Shown here: positions 14,791 to 22,306 of the stretch, in pieces
Numbering within the stretch: position 1 is the stretch's first letter
Layout of the letters: each line of letters starts with the position of its first letter
DNA from: Clostridiales bacterium UBA7044
Lineage (GTDB): Bacteria; Bacillota; Clostridia; Oscillospirales; Oscillospiraceae
DNA: 48,558 nt
Reading direction: 5' to 3'
Assembly: GCA_002493965.1 (NCBI GenBank)
Contig: DLAP01000086.1
Coordinates: forward strand, 1-48,558
Notes under the pieces: generated by a model
Database searches by the model: none
What the model saw: only the letters and a program-made list of their open reading frames with translations
Told to the model about the DNA's origin: nothing
Translations under genes and position numbers: made by a program

Positions 14791-16231
14791 TGTGTTCCAG
14801 CAGGCTATATTTGATATCCCAGAGCTTCTGGCTTAAATCCACATAATAGGTCTGGGGATTGTCAAACCGCTTGACCTCCTCCCACAATGTGTCCACCTGT
14901 TCCCGGCAATAGGTGCGGATTTCCTCCAAAGAAGGCAGCTTGTACACCAGCTTGCCGCCCTGGAAAATGGGAACCTGCAGTTCCTTTGCCGTGAAGTTGT
15001 AGACCTGCTTCCGCTTCCAGGTGGCCTCCGGGTCGAAGATTTCCAGATTCTGGCTGTCATCCACCTGCTCGTCATACACAGCCAGGTAGTCGGCAATGGC
15101 CTTGCCGGTGTCCTTCCCATAGAACCGGTACAGCCGCTTATAGTGAGGGGTGGTGATCTTGCCCACATTCTCAGAAATCTTGATCTTAGGCTGGACCTCC
15201 CCTGCCCCGTTCTCCACGGCCACCAGCTTGTAGACGCCGCCAAAGACCGGCTCGGACTTGGCGGTGATCAGCCGTTCGCCTACGCCGAACATATCAATCT
15301 TTGCCCCCTGGCGGAGGATGTCCCGGATGATGTACTCATCCAGGGAGTTGGAAACGGAAATCTGGCACTCCGTCCAGCCCGCCTCATCCAGCATAATTCT
15401 TGCCTGCTGGGTCAGGTAGGCCAGGTCGCCGGAATCCAGACGGATGCCGCACTTTTTGATGCCCAGAGGCTTCAGTACCTCGTTGAAGACCCGGATGGCG
15501 TTGGGAACGCCGGATTTCAGGGTGTTGTAAGTATCCACCAAAAGGGTCGCATTGGTGGGGTAAAGCTCCGTGTAGGTCTTAAAGGCCTCGTATTCGCTGT
15601 CAAACATCTGTACCCAGGCGTGGGCCATGGTGCCGCCGGCCTTGACACCGTAGAGCTGGTCGGAAATGGTACAGGCCGTTCCGTGGCATCCGCCAATATA
15701 GGCAGCCCTTGCTCCCAGAATGGCGGCGTCCGCACCCTGGGCACGGCGGGAGCCAAATTCCAGCACCGTCCGCCCCTCTGCCGCCCGAACCACCCGGTTG
15801 GCCTTGGTGGCGATCAGGCTCTGGTGATTGACGCACAGCAGCAGATAGGTTTCCAGAAGCTGGGCCTGAATGGCAGGGGCCCGTACCGTGATCACCGGCT
15901 CCCTGGGGAAGACAGGGGTCCCCTCGGGCACCGCCCAAATGTCTCCCGTGAACCGGAAATTCGCCAGATAGTTCAGAAACGCCTCGCTGAACAGGTTTCT
16001 GCCCCGGAGATAGTCGATGTCCTCCTCGGAAAAGTGGAGGTCCTGAATATACTGTATGATCTGCTCCAGTCCCGCCGCAATGGCAAAGCCGCCGCCATCG
16101 GGACAGCGCCGGAAGAACAGATCAAAGTAGGTGATCTTCTCCCCGCAGCCGCAGGCAAAGTAGCCGTTGCCCATGGTCAGCTCGTAGAAGTCACAGAGCA
16201 TGGTTAAGTTCAGCTTGTCGTTCATGTTCAT
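14780..16231 (-). CDS. pncB: Nicotinate phosphoribosyltransferase
   Basis: A 483-residue type II-like phosphoribosyltransferase: nicotinate + PRPP (+ ATP) to nicotinate mononucleotide, the salvage entry to NAD. N-terminal LTMLCDFYELTMGNGYF is characteristic, with YFDLFFRRCPDGGGFAI next, EFGSRRAQGADAA around the active site, and GIRLDSGDLAYLTQQAR with a conserved Asp/Ser-Gly for the phosphoribosyl phosphate. AGGAGGG is seven bases before the ATG. First gene of a three-gene operon, transcribed divergently from the thioesterase gene. Confidence 0.93.
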   Translation of the reverse strand: MNMNDKLNLTMLCDFYELTMGNGYFACGCGEKITYFDLFFRRCPDGGGFAIAAGLEQIIQYIQDLHFSEEDIDYLRGRNLFSEAFLNYLANFRFTGDIWAVPEGTPVFPREPVITVRAPAIQAQLLETYLLLCVNHQSLIATKANRVVRAAEGRTVLEFGSRRAQGADAAILGARAAYIGGCHGTACTISDQLYGVKAGGTMAHAWVQMFDSEYEAFKTYTELYPTNATLLVDTYNTLKSGVPNAIRVFNEVLKPLGIKKCGIRLDSGDLAYLTQQARIMLDEAGWTECQISVSNSLDEYIIRDILRQGAKIDMFGVGERLITAKSEPVFGGVYKLVAVENGAGEVQPKIKISENVGKITTPHYKRLYRFYGKDTGKAIADYLAVYDEQVDDSQNLEIFDPEATWKRKQVYNFTAKELQVPIFQGGKLVYKLPSLEEIRTYCREQVDTLWEEVKRFDNPQTYYVDLSQKLWDIKYSLLEHNGK

Positions 16232-16257
16232 AAGGAAACCCTCCTGTCTTTTTCCCT

Positions 16258-16286
16258 ATTATAGAGAATTTTTCCGGAAAGCGCAA
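16258..16286 (-). promoter_or_regulatory. Promoter for pncB operon
   Basis: On the minus strand: -35 TTGCGC (16286-16281), 17-base spacer, -10 TATAAT (16263-16258), 26 bases before the start codon. Confidence 0.65.
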
Positions 16287-16295
16287 CCCTTTTCG

Positions 16296-16324
16296 TTGAC
16301 ACTCCCGGGAATTTCGAGTATATT
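16296..16324 (+). promoter_or_regulatory. Promoter for thioesterase operon
   Basis: -35 TTGACA (16296-16301), 17-base spacer, -10 TATATT (16319-16324). It is back to back with the pncB promoter, ten bases between the two -35 elements, so one regulator could act on both. Confidence 0.7.
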
Positions 16325-16382
16325 ATATTTAGGGAAACTCTGAATAAATCATCTGCGGCTGAGTGGCGGAGCTTCCTTAGAA

Positions 16383-16790
16383 ATGAGAAAGGTCGTGTTA
16401 CCTTTGGAAATTACCATTGGATTAAAGGGAGAGGTTAGCACTTTGACAGAACGGGAGGACACCGCCAAGGAGGTAGGCTCCGGCGATCTGCTGGTCTACG
16501 CCACTCCCTGTATGGTGGCCCTGATGGAGGGCGCTGCCTGTGAGGCATTGATGGGCGTGCTGGGCGAGGACCAGACCAGCGTGGGTACCTCCCTCGCCAT
16601 CGAGCATATCTCGGCAACCCCGGTGGGTCTGGAGGTTCGGGCAGAGGCAGAGGTCACAGCCGTGGACGGGAGAAAGGTCACATTTGCTGTCTGTGCCTTT
16701 GACGAAGCCGGGGAAATCGGCCGGGGCACCCACACCAGGGTGATTGTAAACAGTCAGAAATTCCTGGAAAAGGCATACAATAAGCTTTAA
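16383..16790 (+). CDS. FlK-like hotdog thioesterase family protein
   Basis: A 135-residue single hotdog-fold protein. It resembles the fluoroacetyl-CoA thioesterase (FlK)-like family: IGLKGEVSTLTEREDTA at the start, GSGDLLVYATPCMVALMEGA (catalytic Thr and neighbouring Glu region), TSVGTSLAIEHISATPVG with the conserved His, and GTHTRVIVN at the end. Most members are uncharacterised acyl-CoA thioesterases rather than true fluoroacetate-resistance enzymes. Start uncertain: ATG at 16383 has a poorly spaced GGAG, while an in-frame TTG at 16402 would match the usual N-terminus of the family. Followed by an unknown gene 12 bases on. Confidence 0.8.
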   Translation: MRKVVLPLEITIGLKGEVSTLTEREDTAKEVGSGDLLVYATPCMVALMEGAACEALMGVLGEDQTSVGTSLAIEHISATPVGLEVRAEAEVTAVDGRKVTFAVCAFDEAGEIGRGTHTRVIVNSQKFLEKAYNKL

Positions 16791-16802
16791 GGAGGGTTTT
16801 TT

Positions 16803-17123
16803 ATGCAAGATTACGGCGCTATGATCCGCAGTACCTTCGAATTGGGCAGCGTCCGGGATGCGGAGCAGTTTTTTGAGCTGTGCATCCAGAATGCGTTTCC
16901 CACCTTCCACTTCCGCCGTTTGGAGCTGATTCGCTTCCTGAAGGCACCTGCCTACATGGAGGGCAGAAGCTGGAACCATGTATTTGAAATCGAGAAGTCC
17001 GAGCTGCAGGGCCAGCCGGTCTGGGAGGTGCGCTGCCACCGGGTAACAATGGGCAAGACCCCGGACAAGCAGGTATATCTGGACTACATGACCCTGGGGT
17101 TTGTGCAGTACCTGGAACAGTAA
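16803..17123 (+). CDS. Conserved-looking hypothetical protein
   Basis: A 106-residue soluble protein I do not recognise. Rich in aromatic and charged residues (FFELCIQNAFPTFHFRRLELIRFL; WNHVFEIEKSEL; VWEVRCHRVTMGKTPDKQVYLDYM), with no signal peptide or membrane helix. It has an AAGGAGGG ribosome site seven bases before the ATG and sits 12 bases after the thioesterase gene, sharing its promoter and the terminator that follows, so a role in the same acyl-thioester-related process is possible but unproven. Confidence 0.65.
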   Translation: MQDYGAMIRSTFELGSVRDAEQFFELCIQNAFPTFHFRRLELIRFLKAPAYMEGRSWNHVFEIEKSELQGQPVWEVRCHRVTMGKTPDKQVYLDYMTLGFVQYLEQ

Positions 17124-17134
17124 TTTCATAACGC

Positions 17135-17172
17135 AAGCACCCCGTAACCAAGGCGGTTACGGGGTGCTTATT
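17135..17172. terminator. Bidirectional terminator
   Basis: AAGCACCCCGTAACC (17135-17149) pairs perfectly with GGTTACGGGGTGCTT (17155-17169), 5-base loop. Lies between the converging hypothetical and chromate-transporter genes; followed by ATTATTA on the plus strand. Confidence 0.8.
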
Positions 17173-17173
17173 A

Positions 17174-17758
17174 TTACATAGAAAAGAGTATGCCAGCCAC
17201 TGCGGCCAGCCCGATGAACACGATGGGATGCAACCCCTTTGTCTTTTGGATTTTGTTTGTCAGCAGCCAGAGCACCGTCGCCAAAATCCAGCCCTTCCAG
17301 TTGATGACGGCCAGTCCTGTCATTCCCTCCTGGAACAGATTGGCCACCATGACGCTGAGCCCCGCCGCGGCAATTAAGCCCGTGGACGCCGGCCGGAGGC
17401 CATAAAAAGCATGGTTTACATGGGCGTTGTCCCGGAAGCTTTTCAGAATGGCAGCGATCACCAGAATCACAAGAATGCAGGGCGTAATCAGGCCCAGGGT
17501 GGCAATCACCGCACCCAGGATGGCTCCCACAGTTCCGTTCCCGTTCATGCCGGTGATGAAACCCACATAGGTCGCCATATTCACGCCGATGGGACCAGGA
17601 GTGGATTCGCTGACGGCAATCATGTTGGCAAGGTCATTGTGCGTAAACCAGCCCGTGGCGTCGGAAATGTCATAGAGGAAGGGAATGGTGGCCATACCGC
17701 CGCCGATGGCAAACAGGCCGGTTTTAAAAAACTCCCAGAATAGCCGCAGATACAGCAT
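17174..17758 (-). CDS. Chromate transporter, second half (single CHR domain)
   Basis: A 194-residue membrane protein, one CHR domain with about six helices. It begins LRLFWEFFKTGLFAIGGGMATIPFL and continues with VSESTPGPIGVNMATYVGF, the PGP and GG signatures of the family. Short-chain CHR proteins work as pairs of oppositely oriented subunits. Its start codon shares one base with the stop of the preceding CHR gene (TAATG), so translation is coupled. Chromate export is the named activity; the natural substrate in an anaerobe may differ. Confidence 0.88.
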   Translation of the reverse strand: MLYLRLFWEFFKTGLFAIGGGMATIPFLYDISDATGWFTHNDLANMIAVSESTPGPIGVNMATYVGFITGMNGNGTVGAILGAVIATLGLITPCILVILVIAAILKSFRDNAHVNHAFYGLRPASTGLIAAAGLSVMVANLFQEGMTGLAVINWKGWILATVLWLLTNKIQKTKGLHPIVFIGLAAVAGILFSM

Positions 17759-18300
17759 TACCCTTTCCTCCCTTCCAGACTTTTCAGCACAATTCCCGCC
17801 ACAGCTGCCGCCAGTACAAAGATCACCGGGCTGACGGGCGTAAAGTAACTGCCCACTGCCACCAGCAGGAAAATGGCCAGGGTGAATTTATCCACCACTG
17901 CCTTTTTATACAGCTTCACCACGGCATTGAGAATCAGTACGCATACGCAGACCCGAACGCCCCCAAAGGCGTGCTGGACCCAAGCCAGGTGGGAGTATGC
18001 TTCAATGACCCCGGCCAGTATTGAAATGATCACGAGAGATGGGAACACGATGCCCAGGGAGGCCACGATGCCGCCCAGAATTCCCTTCTGCTTCTGCCCC
18101 ACAAAGGTGGCGGTATTGACGGCGATGATGCCAGGGGTGCACTGGCCGATGGCGAAATAGTCCATCAGTTCCTCCTCCGTGGCCCAGCCCCGGTTCTCCA
18201 CCACTTCCCGCTGGAGCATGGGGAGCATGGCGTAGCCGCCGCCGAAGGTCATCACGCCGATCTTGGCGAAGGTCCAGAACAGCTTCATTAGTTCCTTCAT
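17758..18300 (-). CDS. Chromate transporter, first half (single CHR domain)
   Basis: A 180-residue CHR-domain membrane protein. N-terminal LFWTFAKIGVMTFGGGYAML and FAIGQCTPGIIAVNTATFVG are the conserved segments (GGG and PG). It is homologous to the downstream gene and together they equal one long ChrA. It lies downstream of tRNA-Thr, from which a terminator hairpin (18333-18359) separates it. Confidence 0.88.
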   Translation of the reverse strand: MKELMKLFWTFAKIGVMTFGGGYAMLPMLQREVVENRGWATEEELMDYFAIGQCTPGIIAVNTATFVGQKQKGILGGIVASLGIVFPSLVIISILAGVIEAYSHLAWVQHAFGGVRVCVCVLILNAVVKLYKKAVVDKFTLAIFLLVAVGSYFTPVSPVIFVLAAAVAGIVLKSLEGRKG

Positions 18301-18332
18301 GTCACACAGTCCTTTATTTTTAGCAGTAAAAT

Positions 18333-18359
18333 CGACAAGCCTCTCATGGAAGCTTGTCG
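18333..18359. terminator. Terminator hairpin after tRNA-Thr
   Basis: CGACAAGC (18333-18340) pairs with GCTTGTCG (18352-18359), six bases after the tRNA 3' end. On the minus strand it is followed by ATTTTA, on the plus strand by TTTTTT. Confidence 0.65.
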
Positions 18360-18364
18360 TTTTT

Positions 18365-18440
18365 TGGAGCTAGTGACCTGACTCGAACAGGCGACCTTCT
18401 CATTACGAGTGAGATGCACTACCGACTGTGCTACACTAGC
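18365..18440 (-). tRNA. tRNA-Thr (anticodon CGT)
   Basis: A complete cloverleaf on the minus strand: acceptor GCTAGTG/CACTAGC (7 bp), D stem GCAC/GTGC, anticodon stem TCTCA/TGAGA with loop CTCGTAA (anticodon CGT, reads ACG), variable AGGTC, T arm GCCTG-TTCGAGT-CAGGT, discriminator T and an encoded CCA. Total 76 nt. Decodes threonine ACG. Confidence 0.95.
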
Positions 18441-18455
18441 ATTTGAAGCTTATTT

Positions 18456-18484
18456 ATTATACCGGGAAACATAAGAAAAGTCAA
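18456..18484 (-). promoter_or_regulatory. Promoter for tRNA-Thr
   Basis: On the minus strand: -35 TTGACT (18484-18479), 17-base spacer, -10 TATAAT (18461-18456), 15 bases before the mature tRNA 5' end. Confidence 0.75.
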
Positions 18485-18698
18485 CTGTTTTTTCAGCTTC
18501 CCCCAATTTTGAAGACGGCATAAAGACTGCCCGGCGACCCGACCGGAACGGACTACCCCGGATGCACAATCAGGCCGCCCTTTCCCCGGGATTTTCTCTT
18601 TCCTTTTTCTGAAAAAAATGTATACTGAGATGTGAGGATTTTCGATGAAAACCAGTCTTATAGGGTGAAGAACAAAAAAACAAGTGAGGTGAATCCAT
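18485..18698. other. Intergenic stretch, nothing recognised
   Basis: About 210 bases between the tRNA promoter and the sigma-factor remnant. A TATACT-like box at 18620-18625 has no convincing -35 partner. No gene or stable hairpin found. Confidence 0.3.
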
Positions 18699-18854
18699 AT
18701 GGAAGACAGCAAAATACTGGAACTGTTCTTCGCCAGAAACGAAGATGCCATCCGCTGCACGGACCAAATCTACGGCCGGCGGCTCCACGCCCTGGCAGTG
18801 GGCATCGTGAAAAATGATCGCGGGATCATGAGGACTACTTCACCAGCCACATGA
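18699..18854 (+). pseudogene. Sigma-70-family factor, N-terminal fragment
   Basis: Fifty-one codons with a good ribosome site (GAGGTGAA). ILELFFARNEDAIRCTDQIY and GRRLHALAVGIVKN match the start of region 2 of a group of clostridial sigma-70-like factors (LFFxRxExAIxxTxxxYG...). After VKND the frame runs into unrelated residues and stops. The rest of region 2, region 4 and the start of the next gene appear deleted. Loss of function is certain if this reading is right. Confidence 0.75.
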
Positions 18855-19291
18855 GCGGCGGATTTGAGAACTTCTGGGGCACCATGAACTTTTGCCTTTG
18901 GGATGTGACGGGAGACGGCGAGGAAGATCTGCTTCTGGGCAAGGACGGACACATCCGATCCATCTGGTCTATGGTGGACGGGAAGACCAGCTGCATCGCC
19001 ATAGCGGATGTGGGGGTCCTGTGTGAGGGAAACATTCTGTGGGACTATCGCTACCTGGATGGAGCAGGCTACCACTGGTATTTCCGGCTGGATCAGGGGG
19101 GCTTCATGAGCCCCACCCTCCGTGTGGAATACAGCGTCTACGACGAGACCTGGTGGAAGTACGATCTGGTAAAGGACAACAGCGGCGAAGAAAGAGAAGC
19201 CATTTCCGAGGAAGAGATGCAGAAAATCGTGGATTCCTACACGCCTGTGGAGTTGAACTGGAAGAGCGTTCAGGAATTTCCTATGAACTAA
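18818..19291 (+). pseudogene. FG-GAP-type extracellular protein, C-terminal fragment
   Basis: Open from about 18818, with an internal ATG at 18851. It encodes about 150 residues lacking any N-terminus, signal or membrane helix. DVTGDGEEDLLLGKDG parallels DYDGDGETELLLGTGN of the 701-residue protein at 19327-21432, and PVELNWKSVQEFP parallels HLNLPWKNISEFP, so it is the tail of a paralogue. It is fused in a different frame to the sigma fragment upstream; GATC is repeated at the joint (18816-18819, 18824-18827). If translated from 18851 it would be a cytosolic fragment. Confidence 0.75.
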
Positions 19292-19296
19292 ACAGG

Positions 19297-19325
19297 AAGG
19301 CCGGGGTTTCATCCCGGCCTTTTAT
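19297..19325. terminator. Terminator between convergent paralogous units
   Basis: AAGGCCGGG (19297-19305) pairs with CCCGGCCTT (19313-19321), followed by TTATG. It ends the pseudogene transcript and may also serve the opposing gene. Confidence 0.75.
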
Positions 19326-19326
19326 G

Positions 19327-21432
19327 CTATTTTTCCAGCCACCAGTTGTGGACCTTCCACTCTTCGTTTTCCTTCACCAGCTCCATGGACAGATAGTCGT
19401 AGGAATCCATGTCGTTCAGATACACCGCCGCCGATACCAGAATAAACCCTTCCCGGTTGTACCGTTCCTCCACGTCATACAGGCCGCTGATCTGCTGGAG
19501 CGTCAGGTCTAACCCATCCAAGCTGAACATTTTGTTCTCCCCAATGGTCACATCGGAAGCCGTCTGTTTCAGCATTCCGCTTCTGCCCCCCGCGAAATAG
19601 GCACGGGCAAAGCTTTCCGCTGTTTTCATAGCCAGCAGAGTGTTGTCGTCCATGGTGAGAAAATCCGTCAGCTCCTGGGCGGAAGAAACGCTGTAGGGAA
19701 TCCGGTTGGTGCCCGTTTCCATCCAATACTGGGCCGTATCTCCCTCCCATTGCACCGCCACATAGCGCCCCACTGTGCCGGGGTAAGCATAGGTCAGCGG
19801 CCCGTTCACATAGCCGCTGGCATCGGCCACGGGATAACGCAGATAGGCCTCGGGTACCTCCGTGTCCACCACGGTAATCAGCTCCTCATTCTCCGCCCCA
19901 AGGAAACCCTTTTCTTCCAGTCGGATTCTCAGTTCGTCCTCTGTCAGATGCTTTCCTTCCTCGGCAATGGGCAGGAAGAGATCATCAAACAGAGCAGAAA
20001 TCCGTTCCCCGGTAGATACCGGAATGGTCACAGGAAATTCGGAGATATTCTTCCAGGGCAGATTCAGATGGTTATATTTTCCCCGGATGGCCTGGGCCTC
20101 CTCTTCGGAAAGGGAAATCTCCTCTTCGTTTTCGTCCATACGATACCAGGTCTGCCCGTCCGTGTACACATAGTCCAGGGCCATCCCGTCATTTTCTCCC
20201 CCATATTGCAGGTAGTAAAATCGGGTATACCCCTGGCCGTAGCTGACGGATTCCATGACATGATTCTCACAGGGATAGGCCGCCCCCGAGGGACTGACAA
20301 AAAAGGGCGTGTTGTCCGCCTGAGACGGGTCCAGTTCCAGCACCATGTATACGGCGTTCCCAGTGCCAAGAAGCAGTTCGGTTTCCCCGTCCCCGTCGTA
20401 GTCGTAGAAGCAATACAGCTGGTACTGTGCGAAGTTATCCCCATTGACCAGGGGCGGCAGCTGCTGGGCAAAGCCCTTCAGGGTCTCTTCATCGGGAACC
20501 GCCAGCTCTTGCAGGGGCTGCCGGCCGGACAGAGTGGTATGGGAAATATACCGGTGGGGATAGGCGTCGATGATGGCGTTTGCCTGTTCTTCGGTGATGT
20601 TTTCCTCCATCTCCCCCCGGAACCAGGGGTTTTCCGGGTCGGTATAGGCGTCATAGGTCAACTGCTGGATCACGTCCAGGGTATCATTGGAGAAGCTGTA
20701 GAAGATATAATACGAAATCGCTGCGCCGCCGGAACCCACATTGGCAATGATTCCGTTGTCACTGAGATAGTAGGCATCCCGCTCCATGCCGGTGATGAAG
20801 CACACGGTTTCCCCCGACGGTGTCAGGGAATAGAGGCTATAAATCACATTGCCGTCGGTGATCAGCAGCTCCTCTTCCCCGTCCTCATCCAGGTCCATCA
20901 TGGCATAGCCCAGGTCCTCCGTACTTTGGACATTGGCAGTCAGAATGCTGATATTGGCATGATTACACTGCTCCGGGTTCCAGCCCCCTTCGATGGCGGT
21001 GACGTAGGTCTGGATAATCTCCTGATAGGCAGCGGGAAGTTCCGTAGGCTTGGTATCTTCCGTAGTCTTAGGGGCTTCCGTCTCCTTCGGGGCGACAAAG
21101 CTGGGGTTTCCGCCCATGTTCCCAGTCATGACCCCCAGGAACAATCCCCCCGCAATGACCACGGCCAGCAGGGCAGCCACCGCGGCAAAGGCGCTTCCCC
21201 GGTTCTTTTTCGGCTGAACCGCCTGGCACTTGGGTCGGGGCTTTTGGGTGTGCTTCCCGGTTTCCTCCGGGGTGGACTGGGGAAGGGTAAAGTCCAGCAG
21301 ACCTAAGTCTTCGGATTTGGGAGACGTTTTGACAGCAGTCAGCTTTGCTTCCAGAGAATTCCGCATTCTTCTTTTCTGAGCAGCGGTGGGCGTTATGGTG
21401 TCCCAAGCCTGAATGATTTTCGTATTTTTCAT
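19327..21432 (-). CDS. Sigma-factor-linked membrane protein with FG-GAP-like repeats
   Basis: A 701-residue single-pass protein. Cytoplasmic N-terminus about 1-79 (MKNTKIIQAWDTITPTAAQK, basic), membrane helix about 80-103 (AFAAVAALLAVVIAGGLFLG), then a large outside part. Two Ca-binding-loop-like repeats: DLDEDGEEELLITDGN and DYDGDGETELLLGTGN, each followed by a NPW/LPW-type stretch. A separate C-terminal domain ends EEWKVHNWWLEK. Its start codon overlaps the stop of the sigma factor gene (ATGA), so the two are translationally coupled, the arrangement of a sigma factor and its anti-sigma or co-sensor. It lacks a zinc-finger anti-sigma motif; the N-terminal tail may be the sigma-binding part (inference). 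Confidence 0.7.
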   Translation of the reverse strand: MKNTKIIQAWDTITPTAAQKRRMRNSLEAKLTAVKTSPKSEDLGLLDFTLPQSTPEETGKHTQKPRPKCQAVQPKKNRGSAFAAVAALLAVVIAGGLFLGVMTGNMGGNPSFVAPKETEAPKTTEDTKPTELPAAYQEIIQTYVTAIEGGWNPEQCNHANISILTANVQSTEDLGYAMMDLDEDGEEELLITDGNVIYSLYSLTPSGETVCFITGMERDAYYLSDNGIIANVGSGGAAISYYIFYSFSNDTLDVIQQLTYDAYTDPENPWFRGEMEENITEEQANAIIDAYPHRYISHTTLSGRQPLQELAVPDEETLKGFAQQLPPLVNGDNFAQYQLYCFYDYDGDGETELLLGTGNAVYMVLELDPSQADNTPFFVSPSGAAYPCENHVMESVSYGQGYTRFYYLQYGGENDGMALDYVYTDGQTWYRMDENEEEISLSEEEAQAIRGKYNHLNLPWKNISEFPVTIPVSTGERISALFDDLFLPIAEEGKHLTEDELRIRLEEKGFLGAENEELITVVDTEVPEAYLRYPVADASGYVNGPLTYAYPGTVGRYVAVQWEGDTAQYWMETGTNRIPYSVSSAQELTDFLTMDDNTLLAMKTAESFARAYFAGGRSGMLKQTASDVTIGENKMFSLDGLDLTLQQISGLYDVEERYNREGFILVSAAVYLNDMDSYDYLSMELVKENEEWKVHNWWLEK

Positions 21433-21926
21433 TTTCTCCCACCTCCCAACATGGTTTGCAGCATTTTCCGGGCACGGGAAAGACGGCTGCGAATGCTGCC
21501 CTCCGCGCATCCGGCGTGAACGGCAATTTCGGCTGTAGTGTAGCCTTCGTAGTAGTATAGGTACACGGCCTCCTTGTAGTCCTCCGGCAGCCGCAATATG
21601 GCATCCAGGACATAATTGTCCATGTCCTGCCCCGGCTGAGCGAGACCCGGGTAGTCGTCGATATCCTCGTTTTTGCGCCACCACTTTTTCAGGGCGTCTT
21701 TACACAGGTTGGAGGCCGTGACAATGAGCCAGGCTTTTTCGTGGCGCTCATTTTCAAATTCCTGGTTGCAGGACAGTAACTTTAAGAATGTTTCCTGGGT
21801 CATGTCCTCCGCTTCCGCTTTGTTTTTCATGAAGGAATAGCAAACCCGGTACACGGCGTCCACATGGCGGTCATAGATGGCGAGAATATCCCGCTCTTTT
21901 TTCTTAGGGTTAAGCAACTGCGTCAT
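21429..21926 (-). CDS. RNA polymerase sigma factor, ECF/sigma-70 family
   Basis: A 165-residue sigma factor. Region 2: YDRHVDAVYRVCYSFMKNKAEAEDMTQETFLKLL, with HEKAWLIVTASNLCKD. Region 4: RLPEDYKEAVYLYYYEGYTTAEIA and EGSIRSRLSRARKML. ATG at 21926 follows AGGAAAGG; a TTG four codons inside (21917) is also well placed after GGAG. It is likely autoregulated from an ECF-type promoter 17 bases upstream. It controls, and is probably controlled by, the overlapping membrane protein. Confidence 0.9.
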   Translation of the reverse strand: MTQLLNPKKKERDILAIYDRHVDAVYRVCYSFMKNKAEAEDMTQETFLKLLSCNQEFENERHEKAWLIVTASNLCKDALKKWWRKNEDIDDYPGLAQPGQDMDNYVLDAILRLPEDYKEAVYLYYYEGYTTAEIAVHAGCAEGSIRSRLSRARKMLQTMLGGGRK

Positions 21927-21942
21927 CTCCTTTCCTGTATGA

Positions 21943-21971
21943 GATACGATTGGGGGTGCTTTTTTGTTGCA
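21943..21971 (-). promoter_or_regulatory. Candidate ECF sigma promoter (GCAAC / CGTATC)
   Basis: On the minus strand: TGCAAC (21971-21966), 17-base spacer, CGTATC (21948-21943), 17 bases before the sigma start. The AAC-type -35 and CGT-type -10 are typical of ECF sigma autoregulation. Confidence 0.55.
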
Positions 21972-21999
21972 TAGCATCAAAAAATTTTTGTAGTGAGTA

Positions 22000-22155
22000 A
22001 AGCCCTCTCAGTCACAGCGCTTTGCGCTGCGACAGCTCCCCCAGAGGGGGAGTCAAGTGCCCCGTCCCATTTCTTCGCCGTTTTAAAGTATTTGGGCAAC
22101 TCGCTTGGCACTCCCTTTGGGAGAGCTGGCAGCCGTAAGCTGCCTGAGAGGGCTT
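22000..22155. repeat. Palindromic repeat, type A
   Basis: Bounded by AAGCCCTCTCAG (22000-22011) and its inverse CTGAGAGGGCTT (22144-22155). Inside each end are sub-hairpins (CAGCTCCCCCAGAGGGGGAG near the left; CTCCCTTTGGGAGAGCTG near the right). No coding capacity. The same end sequence bounds the element at 27789-27949. Confidence 0.7.
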
Positions 22156-22258
22156 CCCCCAGCGTTGCTCCAGCCCTTCACCACCTCACCCGACCTCGCT
22201 TGCGCTCGGCCACCCTCCCCAAAGGGGAGGGCCTTGGCGTTGGCTTTGTGCCTTTTCC
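22156..22258. repeat. Repeat module, type B
   Basis: Adjacent to the type A element. Contains CCTTCACCACCTCACCCGAC, GCTTGCGCTCGGC and a hairpin CCCTCCCC-AAA-GGGGAGGG. The layout recurs near 43990-44074. No gene. Confidence 0.5.
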
Positions 22259-22262
22259 CTAA

Positions 22263-22297
22263 AAAAATTGCGCAGCTTTATCCGCCGCGCAATTTTT
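22263..22297 (-). terminator. Terminator of the recA-pgsA operon
   Basis: AAAAATTGCGC (22263-22273) pairs with GCGCAATTTTT (22287-22297), 13-base loop; on the minus strand followed by a T-run (TTTTTTTAG). It begins ten bases after the pgsA stop. Confidence 0.8.
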
Positions 22298-22306
22298 AAG
22301 CTTTCA

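Noticed and set aside
16383..16790. A fluoroacetate-resistance function for the FlK-like protein.
   Set aside because: Only the fold family is supported; most relatives are uncharacterised thioesterases and nothing around it suggests organofluorine metabolism.
22000..22258. A CRISPR array or riboswitch, suggested by repeated motifs.
   Set aside because: The repeats are inverted pairs and not regularly spaced direct repeats, and there are no cas genes; the layout is that of palindromic intergenic elements.
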